Source of the DNA: Dehalococcoidia bacterium
GTDB lineage: Bacteria; Chloroflexota; Dehalococcoidia; Dehalococcoidales; JAUWZL01
DNA length: 5,000 nt
Direction: 5' to 3'
Assembly (NCBI GenBank): GCA_030615305.1
Contig: JAUWZL010000050.1
Coordinates: 1 to 5,000, forward strand
Both the position numbers and the translations under genes were made by a program. Shown here piece after piece: positions 1 through 5,000 of this stretch. Every line of letters starts with the position of its first letter. Positions within the stretch are counted from its first letter, which is position 1. A model generated the notes under the pieces. The model was not told the origin of the DNA, searched no databases, and worked only from the letters and a program-made list of their open reading frames with translations.

Positions 1-715
1 TGCCTACGCTGAAGTATTCACCCCTGCAGTAGTGCAACTTATAGCCGGCACTGGTTATATCTATTCCAGCCAGCTCGGCTACTTTATCACTGTAAAGGCC
101 GGCGCAATTAACGAGCACCCTGGTGATAAAGGGAAATTCTCCTTCGCTATCTTTTACCGTAACCTGGTACCCATCAGCCACCTTTTCTATCCCGACTACT
201 TCTGTCAGGTAAGCTATCTGGGCTCCTTCACAACTTGCTTGGGAAATAAAGTACTTCATTAATGCATATGAATCAATAATCCCGGTTGAAGGGGACAAAA
301 TAGCAGCTACCCCTTCTACGTTTGGTTCCAACTCCTTCATTTCCTGTCTTGACAGTATTCTTAAGCCCTGGGCGCCATTACTATTTCCCCTCTCCAGCAA
401 TGTTTCCAGTTCTCCAGCCTCTTCATCGCTGGTGGCCACTATTAATTTGCCCAGCCTTCTATAACCTATACCATTTCTTGGGCACAGTTGGTAAAGAGCC
501 TGATTGCCAGCAACGCACAATTTCGCCTTTAGTGTACCCTTAGGGTAGTAGATGCCGGAGTGAATAACCCCGCTGTGCCGGCTGCTTATCTCCTGGCCAA
601 AGGTTTCATTTCTCTCCAGCACATAAACCTGCCTATCTTTGCTGGCTACCTGGGCCGCTACCGCCAGGCCGACTACCCCGGCGCCAATAATGGTAATATC
701 AGCTATATCTTGCAT
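1..715 (-). CDS. lhgO: FAD-dependent oxidoreductase, L-2-hydroxyglutarate oxidase (LhgO) family, N-terminal part
   Basis: Reads from ATG at 715 off the left edge: 238 codons with no stop, the C-terminal part missing. The N-terminus (MQDIADITIIGAGVVGLAVA) is a Rossmann FAD-binding fold with GxGxxG at residues 11-16 and an acidic residue (E34) after the second strand, where the ribose of FAD is usually bound. Residues 46-57 (RHSGVIHSGIYY), then a LKAKLCVAGN stretch, a GKLIVATS strand and a late RGEYF motif match my memory of E. coli LhgO closely. That family oxidises L-2-hydroxyglutarate to 2-oxoglutarate and passes electrons to the respiratory chain at the membrane. An in-frame TGA lies 12 nt upstream, so ATG 715 is the only usable start although no Shine-Dalgarno precedes it. 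The DAO-type fold and LhgO-like subgroup are secure; the exact 2-hydroxyacid substrate is inferred, and related glycerol-3-phosphate or other 2-hydroxyacid dehydrogenases remain possible. Confidence 0.85.
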   Translation of the reverse strand, partial: MQDIADITIIGAGVVGLAVAAQVASKDRQVYVLERNETFGQEISSRHSGVIHSGIYYPKGTLKAKLCVAGNQALYQLCPRNGIGYRRLGKLIVATSDEEAGELETLLERGNSNGAQGLRILSRQEMKELEPNVEGVAAILSPSTGIIDSYALMKYFISQASCEGAQIAYLTEVVGIEKVADGYQVTVKDSEGEFPFITRVLVNCAGLYSDKVAELAGIDITSAGYKLHYCRGEYFSVG

Positions 716-721
716 CTGTCT

Positions 722-749
722 ATAATATCACAATGATACGAGGGCTGAA
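722..749 (-). promoter_or_regulatory. Candidate promoter for the LhgO-like gene, possibly giving a leaderless mRNA
   Basis: On the minus strand TATTAT (727-722) is a 5/6 match to the -10 hexamer and ends 6 nt before the ATG at 715, so transcription would be expected to begin at or next to the start codon itself. The only -35 candidate at suitable spacing is TTCAGC (749-744, 16-nt spacer), which is weak (3/6). The absence of a Shine-Dalgarno sequence before this ATG fits a leaderless transcript. Confidence 0.4.
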
Positions 750-823
750 TGGGGGGTTTGACTGAAATAGCAAGGCTTCTACCAGTTCCTTTAGGTAGGG
801 CGTCATTATGTAAGACATTCCAG

Positions 824-900
824 TGGTGGGCGATACTGGATTTGAACCAGTGACCTCTGCGATGTCAACGCAGCGCTCTAACCAACTGAGCTAACCGCCC
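824..900 (-). tRNA. tRNA-Val (anticodon GAC), CCA encoded
   Basis: The minus strand folds as a complete 77-nt tRNA beginning GGGCGGT at 900. The acceptor stem GGGCGGT pairs with ATCGCCC (834-828) with one G-U pair; discriminator A is at 827 and CCA is genomically encoded at 826-824. The D arm contains GCTCAGTTGGTTAGAGC. The anticodon stem CTGCG/CGCAG encloses loop TTGACAT, giving anticodon GAC (reads GUC, and GUU by wobble), hence valine. The T arm is ACTGGTTCAAATCCAGT. All stems pair, with nothing to suggest a pseudogene. It lies downstream of bioY on the same strand but has its own promoter. I see no convincing terminator between it and the LhgO-like gene. Confidence 0.97.
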
Positions 901-911
901 GTAACACCATA

Positions 912-940
912 ATTTTAATAGGCATCTCCAGGATAGTCAA
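912..940 (-). promoter_or_regulatory. Sigma70-type promoter of tRNA-Val
   Basis: On the minus strand TTGACT (940-935) and TAAAAT (917-912) are separated by exactly 17 nt; each hexamer matches consensus at 5/6. The -10 ends 11 nt before the tRNA 5' end at 900, so a short 5' leader of a few nucleotides for RNase P removal is expected. The promoter lies wholly in the bioY-tRNA spacer. Confidence 0.85.
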
Positions 941-982
941 TAGGCGATGATGGGGCTACCTGGCCCATTTATCCTGGCCTAA

Positions 983-1591
983 CTACACATTGTAGGCTGA
1001 TTTGGGGGTAATACCCTTGGCTGTGGCTGCCGCCAGGATAGCCTTGATTATATCACCGGCTATAAAGGGAATAGCCCCCATGGTAACAACGGTGGCAACA
1101 GTGGCTGGTGTGCCGCTGACCGTGTTGAGCCACAACCCAAGCCATATAAGTCCTGGGATATAAATCAGGACAAAGTTTGCTAGGAGCATTAACCCCAGCA
1201 TGCTTAAGAAGCCTCGTGCCCTGATATACTTATCGGTAAAGTAGCCCAGGAAGAGAGCCGCCAGTATAAAACCAATTATATATCCCCCGGTGGCTCCCAG
1301 CCCGCTAGACCAGCCACTAAACCAGGGAAGTCCAGCAAAACCAAGCCCGGCATAAATGGTAATGCTGACCCCACCCCACCACCTTCCCAGAAGAACACCG
1401 GCGAGAAGCACGGCAAAGGTCTGCCCGGTGACCGGTACCGGGCTCCATATAATTGGAAGCCTGACCTGAGCCAGAAGACCAGTGAGACCGGCTATGCCCA
1501 GTGCCAGGACTAGCTTCCAGGGTATGCTAAGTTGATACCTCCAGCGGAAGATATCATATTTGGTTCTATTGATTGCGGCTACTATTTCCAT
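983..1591 (-). CDS. bioY: Biotin ECF transporter substrate-binding subunit BioY
   Basis: A 202-residue, strongly hydrophobic protein of the size expected for BioY, the integral-membrane S component that captures biotin for an energy-coupling-factor transporter (partners EcfA, EcfA' and EcfT are not in this window). A polar N-terminus of about 22 residues precedes several hydrophobic helices, six in the family fold. Family signatures visible are PVPVTGQTFAVLLAG (residues 51-65), the glycine-rich stretch from Y80 through GFAGLPWFSG to GATGGYIIGF (to about 108), and a C-terminal GDIIKAILAAATA segment. ATG 1591 is preceded by AGAGG at 6-nt spacing. The gene is 86 nt downstream of a small gene on the same strand, with an imperfect terminator-like hairpin between. 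I see no obvious BirA-type operator (GTTTAC repeats) or strong promoter immediately upstream, so it may depend partly on the promoter at 1937-1965. No convincing terminator follows. Confidence 0.94.
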   Translation of the reverse strand: MEIVAAINRTKYDIFRWRYQLSIPWKLVLALGIAGLTGLLAQVRLPIIWSPVPVTGQTFAVLLAGVLLGRWWGGVSITIYAGLGFAGLPWFSGWSSGLGATGGYIIGFILAALFLGYFTDKYIRARGFLSMLGLMLLANFVLIYIPGLIWLGLWLNTVSGTPATVATVVTMGAIPFIAGDIIKAILAAATAKGITPKSAYNV

Positions 1592-1636
1592 GCTTGTCCT
1601 CTATTACTATCCACCTGCTAAAATATGTTACCGTAT

Positions 1637-1679
1637 AAAAGCTTCTTGATTTCTCCAGGGGCTCATCAAATCCAAAGCT
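1637..1679 (-). terminator. Imperfect terminator/attenuator-like hairpin between the small gene and bioY
   Basis: On the minus strand, starting inside the stop codon of the small upstream gene, AGCTT (1679-1675) pairs with AAGCT (1644-1640) and GATTT (1672-1668) pairs with AAATC (1652-1648). This gives a 10-bp stem broken by a small internal loop, closing a 15-nt loop. The stem runs into CTTTTATA, a short T-tract. The position, right after a stop codon and before bioY, suits partial termination that lowers bioY expression relative to the first gene. The stem is AT-rich and the T-tract short, so termination would be leaky at best. Confidence 0.4.
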
Positions 1680-1905
1680 ATACCCGAGGTTTCCTGTTAC
1701 CTATAAGGGCAATCTCTATATTCTTACCACAGTGGGGGCAGGTTATACCAATAGAGATGGGCTGGTTCATGACCCGTTCAATAACGGCGGAAACCATCGA
1801 GTCAATATTATCCAAACGTTGGTCTAACATATCCAGACGCTGTTTGACATTTTCAATATTGAGTATCTGTTCCTGTCCCTTGACGCCAGGTCTGTTTTTG
1901 GCCAA
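1678..1905 (-). CDS. Small unrecognised protein: coiled coil plus single CPHCG zinc-knuckle motif
   Basis: I do not recognise a named family. Taking TTG 1905 as start gives 75 residues. Residues about 15-46 form a predicted coiled coil: hydrophobics follow a/d heptad spacing without a break (I, V, L, L, L, I, V, V, V) and the helix repeats LDxLDxRLDxID-like units. A short C-terminal part carries CPHCG (residues 56-60) followed by a hydrophobic strand and a basic tail. With only one CxxC, metal binding would need a second half-site, for example from another subunit of a coiled-coil dimer. Start choice: GTG 1911 gives two more residues, but the Shine-Dalgarno GAGAGG (1917-1912) directly abuts it, whereas it is 6 nt from TTG 1905. 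A fully consensus promoter lies just upstream. bioY follows on the same strand, but no functional link to biotin is shown. Coding is supported by promoter, ribosome site and heptad pattern. Confidence 0.72.
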   Translation of the reverse strand: MAKNRPGVKGQEQILNIENVKQRLDMLDQRLDNIDSMVSAVIERVMNQPISIGITCPHCGKNIEIALIGNRKPRV

Positions 1906-1936
1906 GGTCACCCTCTCTGATAGCTAAATTAGATTT

Positions 1937-1965
1937 ATTATATGGGAGAAAGAGAAGTATGTCAA
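1937..1965 (-). promoter_or_regulatory. Perfect consensus sigma70 promoter for the small coiled-coil gene (and possibly bioY)
   Basis: On the minus strand TTGACA (1965-1960) and TATAAT (1942-1937) are separated by exactly 17 nt, matching sigma70 consensus at all 12 positions. Transcription should start near 1930, giving a leader of about 25 nt that contains the GAGAGG ribosome site before TTG 1905. bioY may be reached by readthrough of the hairpin at 1637-1679. Confidence 0.9.
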
Positions 1966-1981
1966 AGATTTAAGTTAAGGC

Positions 1982-2007
1982 AAGAAAGGTGAAACCTCAC
2001 CTTTCTT
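1982..2007. repeat. Perfect 11-bp inverted repeat between divergent promoters
   Basis: AAGAAAGGTGA (1982-1992) and TCACCTTTCTT (1997-2007) are exact reverse complements separated by 4 nt (AACC). On the plus strand the stem continues into a T-rich stretch, like an intrinsic terminator, but no plus-strand gene lies upstream to be terminated. It sits 16 nt upstream of the -35 of the minus-strand promoter and 38 nt upstream of the -35 of the plus-strand promoter, outside both predicted transcripts. It could be an operator for a dimeric regulator acting on both promoters, or an insulator that stops stray transcription between them. Confidence 0.75.
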
Positions 2008-2045
2008 TAATTCTTCCGTGGTAGCCAAATTCCTTGTTAAAACTG

Positions 2046-2074
2046 TTGATTTGGTTGAAACTATGGCGTATACT
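2046..2074 (+). promoter_or_regulatory. Sigma70-type promoter for the EF-Tu-domain-II-like gene
   Basis: TTGATT (2046-2051) and TATACT (2069-2074) are separated by 17 nt, matching consensus at 4/6 and 5/6. A start near 2081 would give a leader of about 26 nt containing the strong ribosome site AAGGAGG (2093-2099), 7 nt before ATG 2107. Confidence 0.75.
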
Positions 2075-2106
2075 AGTCAAAAATCAGGTGAGAAGGAGGC
2101 AGCCAG

Positions 2107-2361
2107 ATGCCGGAAGTAGAAATCGGCAAAGTATCTGACTTTTTTGCCCGACCTATTGTTGCCGGCATTGAATTGACGGCAGAGCTAAAGCTTGGTGACA
2201 ATATCCATATTGCCGGTCACACAACCGACCTGGAGCTTACTGTTGACTCAATGCAGATCAACAACGTTGATGTCACCGAGGCCAAAGCAGGTGATTCTGT
2301 CGGCATCAAGGTCAATGACCGGGTAAGAAGAGGCGATAAAGTCTACAAAGTTACTGACTAA
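2107..2361 (+). CDS. Stand-alone translation elongation factor-like beta-barrel protein
   Basis: An 84-residue protein resembling domain II of translational GTPases (EF-Tu/EF1A/SelB type) and the small barrel at the C-terminus of some U32 peptidases. Visible features: an opening strand EIGKVSDFF (residues 5-13), LKLGDNIHIAGHTTD (27-41), TVDSMQINNVDV (45-56), AKAGDSVGIKV (59-69), and VRRGDKVYKV (73-82). These are the alternating strand and GD-turn elements of the domain-II barrel. There is no GTP-binding P-loop or NKxD motif, so it is not a GTPase. Proteins like this are annotated 'translation elongation factor-like' in some bacteria and archaea; their role is unknown to me, with RNA, ribosome or protein binding plausible. 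ATG 2107 has a near-perfect AAGGAGG site at 7 nt and its own promoter. The gene is monocistronic and convergent with ribH, 10 nt between stop codons, with no visible hairpin terminator in that gap. Confidence 0.88.
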   Translation: MPEVEIGKVSDFFARPIVAGIELTAELKLGDNIHIAGHTTDLELTVDSMQINNVDVTEAKAGDSVGIKVNDRVRRGDKVYKVTD

Positions 2362-2371
2362 AGTGTCGCCG

Positions 2372-2839
2372 CTATTCCAAGCTCTTCAAAAGGTTAGCCA
2401 TTTCAATGGCATTGACGGCAGCATCAAAGCCCTTGTTGCCCATTTTGGTTCCTGCCCGCTCAACGGCCTGCTCCAGGGTATCGGCGGTAATTACGCCGTG
2501 GGTAACTGGCAGCCCGGTCTCTAGGGACACTCTGGCGATACCCTTGCTTAGTTCGGTAGCAACATACTCAAAATGAGGGGTGCCACCGCGTATTACAGCA
2601 CCGAGGCAGATAATAGCGTCATACCGCTTAGTCTGAGCCAGCTTCAGAGCTATCAGTGGAATTTCAAATGAGCCCGGTGTCCAGGCAATATCCACATCCT
2701 CGTCATTGACACCGTGGCGAAGCAGGGCATCCTGTGCCCCTTCAAGTAGTTTCTTGGTTATAAACTCGTTGAAACGGGAAATAACCAGCCCAAACTTCAG
2801 CCCCTTGCCCAGCAGCATACCCTCATAAGACTTATTCAT
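2372..2839 (-). CDS. ribH: 6,7-dimethyl-8-ribityllumazine synthase
   Basis: RibH condenses 5-amino-6-ribitylamino-uracil with 3,4-dihydroxy-2-butanone 4-phosphate to form the lumazine that RibE converts to riboflavin; it is cytoplasmic and often assembles into pentamers or 60-mer capsids. At 155 residues it has the usual full length. Signatures: SRFNEFIT (21-28, with the substrate-stacking F23), TPGSFEIPL (54-62), the core [15 protein letters not shown] (80-94) with H89 in the place of the catalytic histidine, and [27 protein letters not shown] (positions 111-137; R128 is at the position of the phosphate-contacting arginine). ATG 2839 is preceded by AAGGAGG at about 5 nt. It is the last gene of the rib operon, 81 nt after ribBA, and faces the EF-Tu-like gene tail to tail with no obvious terminator. 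Confidence 0.97.
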   Translation of the reverse strand: MNKSYEGMLLGKGLKFGLVISRFNEFITKKLLEGAQDALLRHGVNDEDVDIAWTPGSFEIPLIALKLAQTKRYDAIICLGAVIRGGTPHFEYVATELSKGIARVSLETGLPVTHGVITADTLEQAVERAGTKMGNKGFDAAVNAIEMANLLKSLE

Positions 2840-2880
2840 TTGCGCCTCCTTAGTGTAAGTTCCCTTAATTTATGCACTAC

Positions 2881-2913
2881 CCTTCAAGGGAGGAAGAGAA
2901 GACTTTTTGAAGG
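2881..2913 (-). repeat. Inverted repeat in the ribBA-ribH spacer
   Basis: Within the 81-nt spacer, the minus strand reads CCTTCAA (2913-2907), a 19-nt pyrimidine-rich gap, then TTGAAGG (2887-2881), an exact 7-bp inverted repeat. No T-tract follows, so it is unlikely to be a terminator. It could form an mRNA hairpin affecting processing or stability between ribBA and ribH, or be chance. I see no convincing internal promoter in the spacer. Confidence 0.35.
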
Positions 2914-2920
2914 ACATGGC

Positions 2921-4138
2921 CTAACTGTCAGTTGTTTCCGTTATTTTTAGAAAGTGTCCCAGTTTTTTCTGTTTTGTCTCTAGGTAACGGCGGTTATACG
3001 GGTTGGGTGGCACAATAATGGGCACTGTCTCCACTACTTTAAGACCGTAGCCTTCCAGGCCAATCACCTTTTTCGGGTTGTTGGTAAGCAGTCGAACCTT
3101 GTTTAGACCTAGGTCAACCAGTATCTGGGCGCCTATACCATAGTCACGCAGATCTGGTTCGAAGCCTAAAGAAAGGTTAGCCTCTACAGTATCCAAACCC
3201 TCATCCTGAAGGGCGTAGGCACAAATCTTTTTATGGAAACCGATACCTCTCCCTTCCTGCCTCATATAGAGTAAAACACCTCTCCCCTCCTGGGCAATTC
3301 TTTCCAAGGCTAACATGACCTGCTCACCGCAATCACAGCGAAGACTGCCAAAGACATCGCCGGTAAGGCATTCGCTGTGAACCCGAGCTAACACCGGCTT
3401 CCTGGTGGCTATATCTCCCAGCACCAAGGCCAGGTGTTCATCAGCATCTATGTCACTTTTATAGGCAATGGCAATAAACTCGCCATATCTTGTCGGCAGC
3501 TTGGCCTCAGCTACCCGGTGCACCAGTTTTTCATAGCGGCGGCGATAGGCGATAAGGTCGGCTGTAGTGATAATCTTAATGCCATGCTTCTGTGACATTA
3601 CCTTCAGTTGGGGTAATCGGGCCATGGAACCATCTTCACTCATGATTTCGCAAATGACCCCGGCCGGATAAAGACCAGCCAACCTGGCTAAATCAATGAT
3701 AGCCTCAGTGTGCCCGGCCCTCACCAGGACACCGCCTTCTCTAGCCCGCAGTGGGAAGACATGCCCCGGTCGGGCTATATCCTCAGGTTTGGTTGCCGGG
3801 TCAACGACCGCTTTTATTGTCTCTGCCCTATCCTGCGCCGAAATGCCGGTGGTTACCCTGTGCTTGGCTTCTATGGACACGGTAAAGGCGGTACAAAATT
3901 CTGAGGTATTATTGTTAACCATCAGGGGAATCTCTAATTCGTCTAGTCGTTCGCCTGTTATGGGCAGGCAAATGAGCCCCCTAGCGTGCTGGGCCATAAA
4001 GTTAATAGCCTCGGGAGTTACCTTTTCGGCGGCTAAAACCAGGTCGCCCTCATTTTCTCTGGCCTCATCATCAACTACGATGACAAACTTGCCCGACCTT
4101 ATGTCCTTAATAGCCTCATCAATACTTGATAATCCCAT
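2921..4138 (-). CDS. ribBA: Bifunctional 3,4-dihydroxy-2-butanone-4-phosphate synthase / GTP cyclohydrolase II
   Basis: A fused 405-residue enzyme, the usual length for RibBA. Residues 1 to about 200 are the DHBP synthase domain, making dihydroxybutanone phosphate and formate from ribulose 5-phosphate: acidic metal/substrate loop [10 protein letters not shown] (23-32), STEFCTAF-like stretch as TSEFCTAF (78-85), GHVFPLRA (125-132), and RAGHTEA (140-146) with the conserved H143 and a downstream E164. Residues about 205-400 are GTP cyclohydrolase II, which opens GTP to the pyrimidine precursor: zinc ligands C257, C268 and C270 in [18 protein letters not shown] (254-271), MRQEGRGIG (292-300), [12 protein letters not shown] (329-340) with catalytic-type R331, and LLTNNPKK (350-357). 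Both active sites look intact. The segment after GRGIG reads FHKKICAY, where many homologues have an L-x-N-K pattern; Y308 is retained. ATG 4138 has a GAGGGAG ribosome site. It lies 31 nt after ribE and 81 nt before ribH in one transcription unit. Confidence 0.97.
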   Translation of the reverse strand: MGLSSIDEAIKDIRSGKFVIVVDDEARENEGDLVLAAEKVTPEAINFMAQHARGLICLPITGERLDELEIPLMVNNNTSEFCTAFTVSIEAKHRVTTGISAQDRAETIKAVVDPATKPEDIARPGHVFPLRAREGGVLVRAGHTEAIIDLARLAGLYPAGVICEIMSEDGSMARLPQLKVMSQKHGIKIITTADLIAYRRRYEKLVHRVAEAKLPTRYGEFIAIAYKSDIDADEHLALVLGDIATRKPVLARVHSECLTGDVFGSLRCDCGEQVMLALERIAQEGRGVLLYMRQEGRGIGFHKKICAYALQDEGLDTVEANLSLGFEPDLRDYGIGAQILVDLGLNKVRLLTNNPKKVIGLEGYGLKVVETVPIIVPPNPYNRRYLETKQKKLGHFLKITETTDS

Positions 4139-4169
4139 ACTGCTCCCTCTTCAAGAGTTGGTTCACAAA

Positions 4170-4799
4170 TTAACTGGCTATGAAGCCATGCTCCTTCAAG
4201 AAATCAAAGGTTATACTTGGATTACGGCTCTTGTCAAATTGCTCCACATATTTAGCAATCATATCAACCTCAAGGTTGGCCAGGTCGCCCACCTTCCTAT
4301 TGCCCAGGTTGGTGTTCTTCAGGGTGTAATCAACTATAGAAACTTCAAATGAGCTGGTATCTCTGGCTACTACAGTTAGACTAATACCGTCAATAGCTAT
4401 AAAGCCCTTGGCCACCACATAGCGCATCACTTCAGGTGGAGCCTCAATTTTAATAACAGTTGCCCCATCTTCCGGCACAATCGAGGCTACCCTGCCGGTA
4501 GCATCTATGTGCCCCTGCACCAAGTGTCCACCTAAAGGCTTATTAAGAGTTAGCGGTCTTTCCAGATTAACCTTGTCCCCGGTGCCAAGCAGACCAAGGT
4601 TGGTCCGCTTCAGTGTCTCTAGCATTATGTCAACAGAAAACGAGCCGGCATCAAATTCGGTTACCGTCAGGCAGGCACCGTTAATGGCAATGCTGCCACC
4701 GGGCTCTGTGCCTTCAAGAACCTTGCTGGCGGCAATGACCAGTCTTTTGGCCGGTACTGAAGTAACTGTGCCTGTCTCCTCTATAATTCCAGTAAACAT
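4170..4799 (-). CDS. ribE: Riboflavin synthase, alpha subunit type
   Basis: Dismutates two molecules of 6,7-dimethyl-8-ribityllumazine into riboflavin and the pyrimidine intermediate. Length 209 residues. The diagnostic N-terminus MFTGIIEE is present, followed by two tandem lumazine-binding barrels: domain 1 (about 1-97) with NGACLTVTEF (conserved C43) and LETLKRTNLG, and domain 2 (about 98-195) beginning GHLVQGHIDATG, with KGFIAIDGISLTV and DYTLKNTNLG as the repeated counterparts. The C-terminal helix ITFDFLKEHGF, used for trimer formation, is intact. Start: ATG 4799 gives the canonical MFTG; a TTG one codon upstream (4802) is unlikely. The start overlaps the ribD stop as TGATG, with AGGGG about 6 nt before it, implying translational coupling. 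Also called ribC in some nomenclatures. Confidence 0.97.
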   Translation of the reverse strand: MFTGIIEETGTVTSVPAKRLVIAASKVLEGTEPGGSIAINGACLTVTEFDAGSFSVDIMLETLKRTNLGLLGTGDKVNLERPLTLNKPLGGHLVQGHIDATGRVASIVPEDGATVIKIEAPPEVMRYVVAKGFIAIDGISLTVVARDTSSFEVSIVDYTLKNTNLGNRKVGDLANLEVDMIAKYVEQFDKSRNPSITFDFLKEHGFIAS

Positions 4800-5000
4800 C
4801 AATAGCCCCTGACATAGCCGCTGACCATTATATCTTGCCCAAACCTTTCCACGGTAACGCGCTCTAACCTAAATGAGTCTACCACTTTATCAATGCCTTT
4901 GCCAGCAACGGCTGTTTTTGCCTCTTCCCCGCCAATGATAATGGGGGCGATAAAGGTTATCACCTTATCCACAAGCCCACGGTCAAACAAAGAACCGAGA
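4799..5000 (-). CDS. ribD: Riboflavin biosynthesis protein RibD, C-terminal end of the reductase domain (partial)
   Basis: Open from the right edge to TGA at 4801-4799: 66 residues, the last part of the reductase half of RibD. RibD's N-terminal half deaminates the pyrimidine from GTP and its C-terminal half reduces the ribose side chain with NADPH. The visible GSLFDRGLVDKVITFIAP, IIGGEEAKTAV and final strand-rich FRLERVTVERFGQDIMVSGYV match the end of the RibD C-terminal domain (the GxxL..gLvDel..fiaP.llGg pattern). The deaminase domain and start lie beyond base 5000, so I cannot tell whether the gene is the full bifunctional form. It is the most upstream rib gene visible and overlaps ribE by one base. 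Any FMN riboswitch or promoter for the operon would be upstream, outside the window. Confidence 0.9.
   Translation of the reverse strand, partial: LGSLFDRGLVDKVITFIAPIIIGGEEAKTAVAGKGIDKVVDSFRLERVTVERFGQDIMVSGYVRGY

Noticed and set aside
32..543. Two short plus-strand frames within the LhgO-like gene
   Set aside because: They are opposite a continuous 238-codon minus-strand frame with clear FAD-oxidoreductase motifs.
716..823. Terminator after tRNA-Val
   Set aside because: A CTACC/GGTAG pairing exists on the minus strand, but the stem is only 5 bp and is not followed by a run of T, so I do not call it.
941..982. Terminator after bioY
   Set aside because: Only short 4-bp pairings (GGCC/GGCC; TGGG/CCCA) are present, without a T-tract.
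1592..1640. BirA-type biotin operator or dedicated bioY promoter
   Set aside because: No GTTTAC/GTAAAC dyad is present, and the only -10-like element (CATATT) has no -35 partner at proper spacing.
1625..1927. A 100-codon plus-strand frame antisense to the small coiled-coil gene
   Set aside because: The minus-strand gene has a consensus promoter, a Shine-Dalgarno and a regular heptad pattern; the plus frame has none and would run through the hairpin and promoter.
2355..2380. Possible bidirectional terminator between the convergent EF-Tu-like gene and ribH
   Set aside because: The 10-nt gap and flanking bases form no stable hairpin and lack a T-tract on either strand.
3696..4352. A 218-codon open frame on the plus strand opposite ribBA and ribE
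   Set aside because: It is antisense to two well-supported enzymes, its translation has no recognisable motif, and no ribosome site or promoter supports it.
4507..4812. A plus-strand frame antisense to ribE
   Set aside because: It is fully opposite the conserved riboflavin synthase and has no supporting signals.
4800..5000. FMN riboswitch for the rib operon
   Set aside because: This stretch is ribD coding sequence; a riboswitch would be upstream of ribD, outside the window.

Overview
The window is ordinary bacterial chromosome: densely packed genes, sigma70-type promoters, Shine-Dalgarno sites, and no phage, transposon, CRISPR or toxin/defence genes. Moderate GC and the gene set (a riboflavin operon with fused ribBA, BioY-type biotin uptake, an LhgO-like FAD oxidoreductase, a free-standing EF-Tu domain-II-like barrel protein) would suit an anaerobic, free-living bacterium. 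A Dehalococcoidia/Chloroflexota-like origin is my guess from the general look of the proteins and is not demonstrated here.

Layout, left to right. 1-715 (minus): N-terminal part of an FAD-dependent oxidoreductase of the L-2-hydroxyglutarate oxidase family, running off the left edge; its start has no Shine-Dalgarno and may be leaderless. 824-900 (minus): tRNA-Val(GAC) with encoded CCA and a clear promoter at 912-940. 983-1591 (minus): bioY, the substrate-binding membrane subunit of a biotin ECF transporter. 1678-1905 (minus): a small unrecognised coiled-coil/CPHCG protein with a fully consensus promoter (1937-1965); an imperfect terminator-like hairpin separates it from bioY. 1982-2007: a perfect 11-bp inverted repeat between two divergent promoters. 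2107-2361 (plus): a stand-alone translation-factor-like beta-barrel protein, the only plus-strand gene.

2372-5000 (minus) is a riboflavin operon, transcribed right to left as ribD (3' end only), ribE, ribBA, ribH. ribD and ribE overlap by one base (TGATG), ribE-ribBA are 31 nt apart and ribBA-ribH 81 nt apart. RibBA makes both riboflavin precursors: the pyrimidine from GTP and dihydroxybutanone phosphate from ribulose 5-phosphate. RibD deaminates and reduces the pyrimidine, RibH condenses the two branches into lumazine, and RibE dismutates lumazine to riboflavin. The operon's promoter and any FMN riboswitch would lie upstream of ribD, beyond base 5000.

I find no strong candidate for a novel system. 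The points most worth a second look are the small coiled-coil/zinc-knuckle gene with its near-ideal promoter and attenuator-like hairpin before bioY, the stand-alone EF-Tu-domain-II-like protein, and the palindrome between the divergent promoters.
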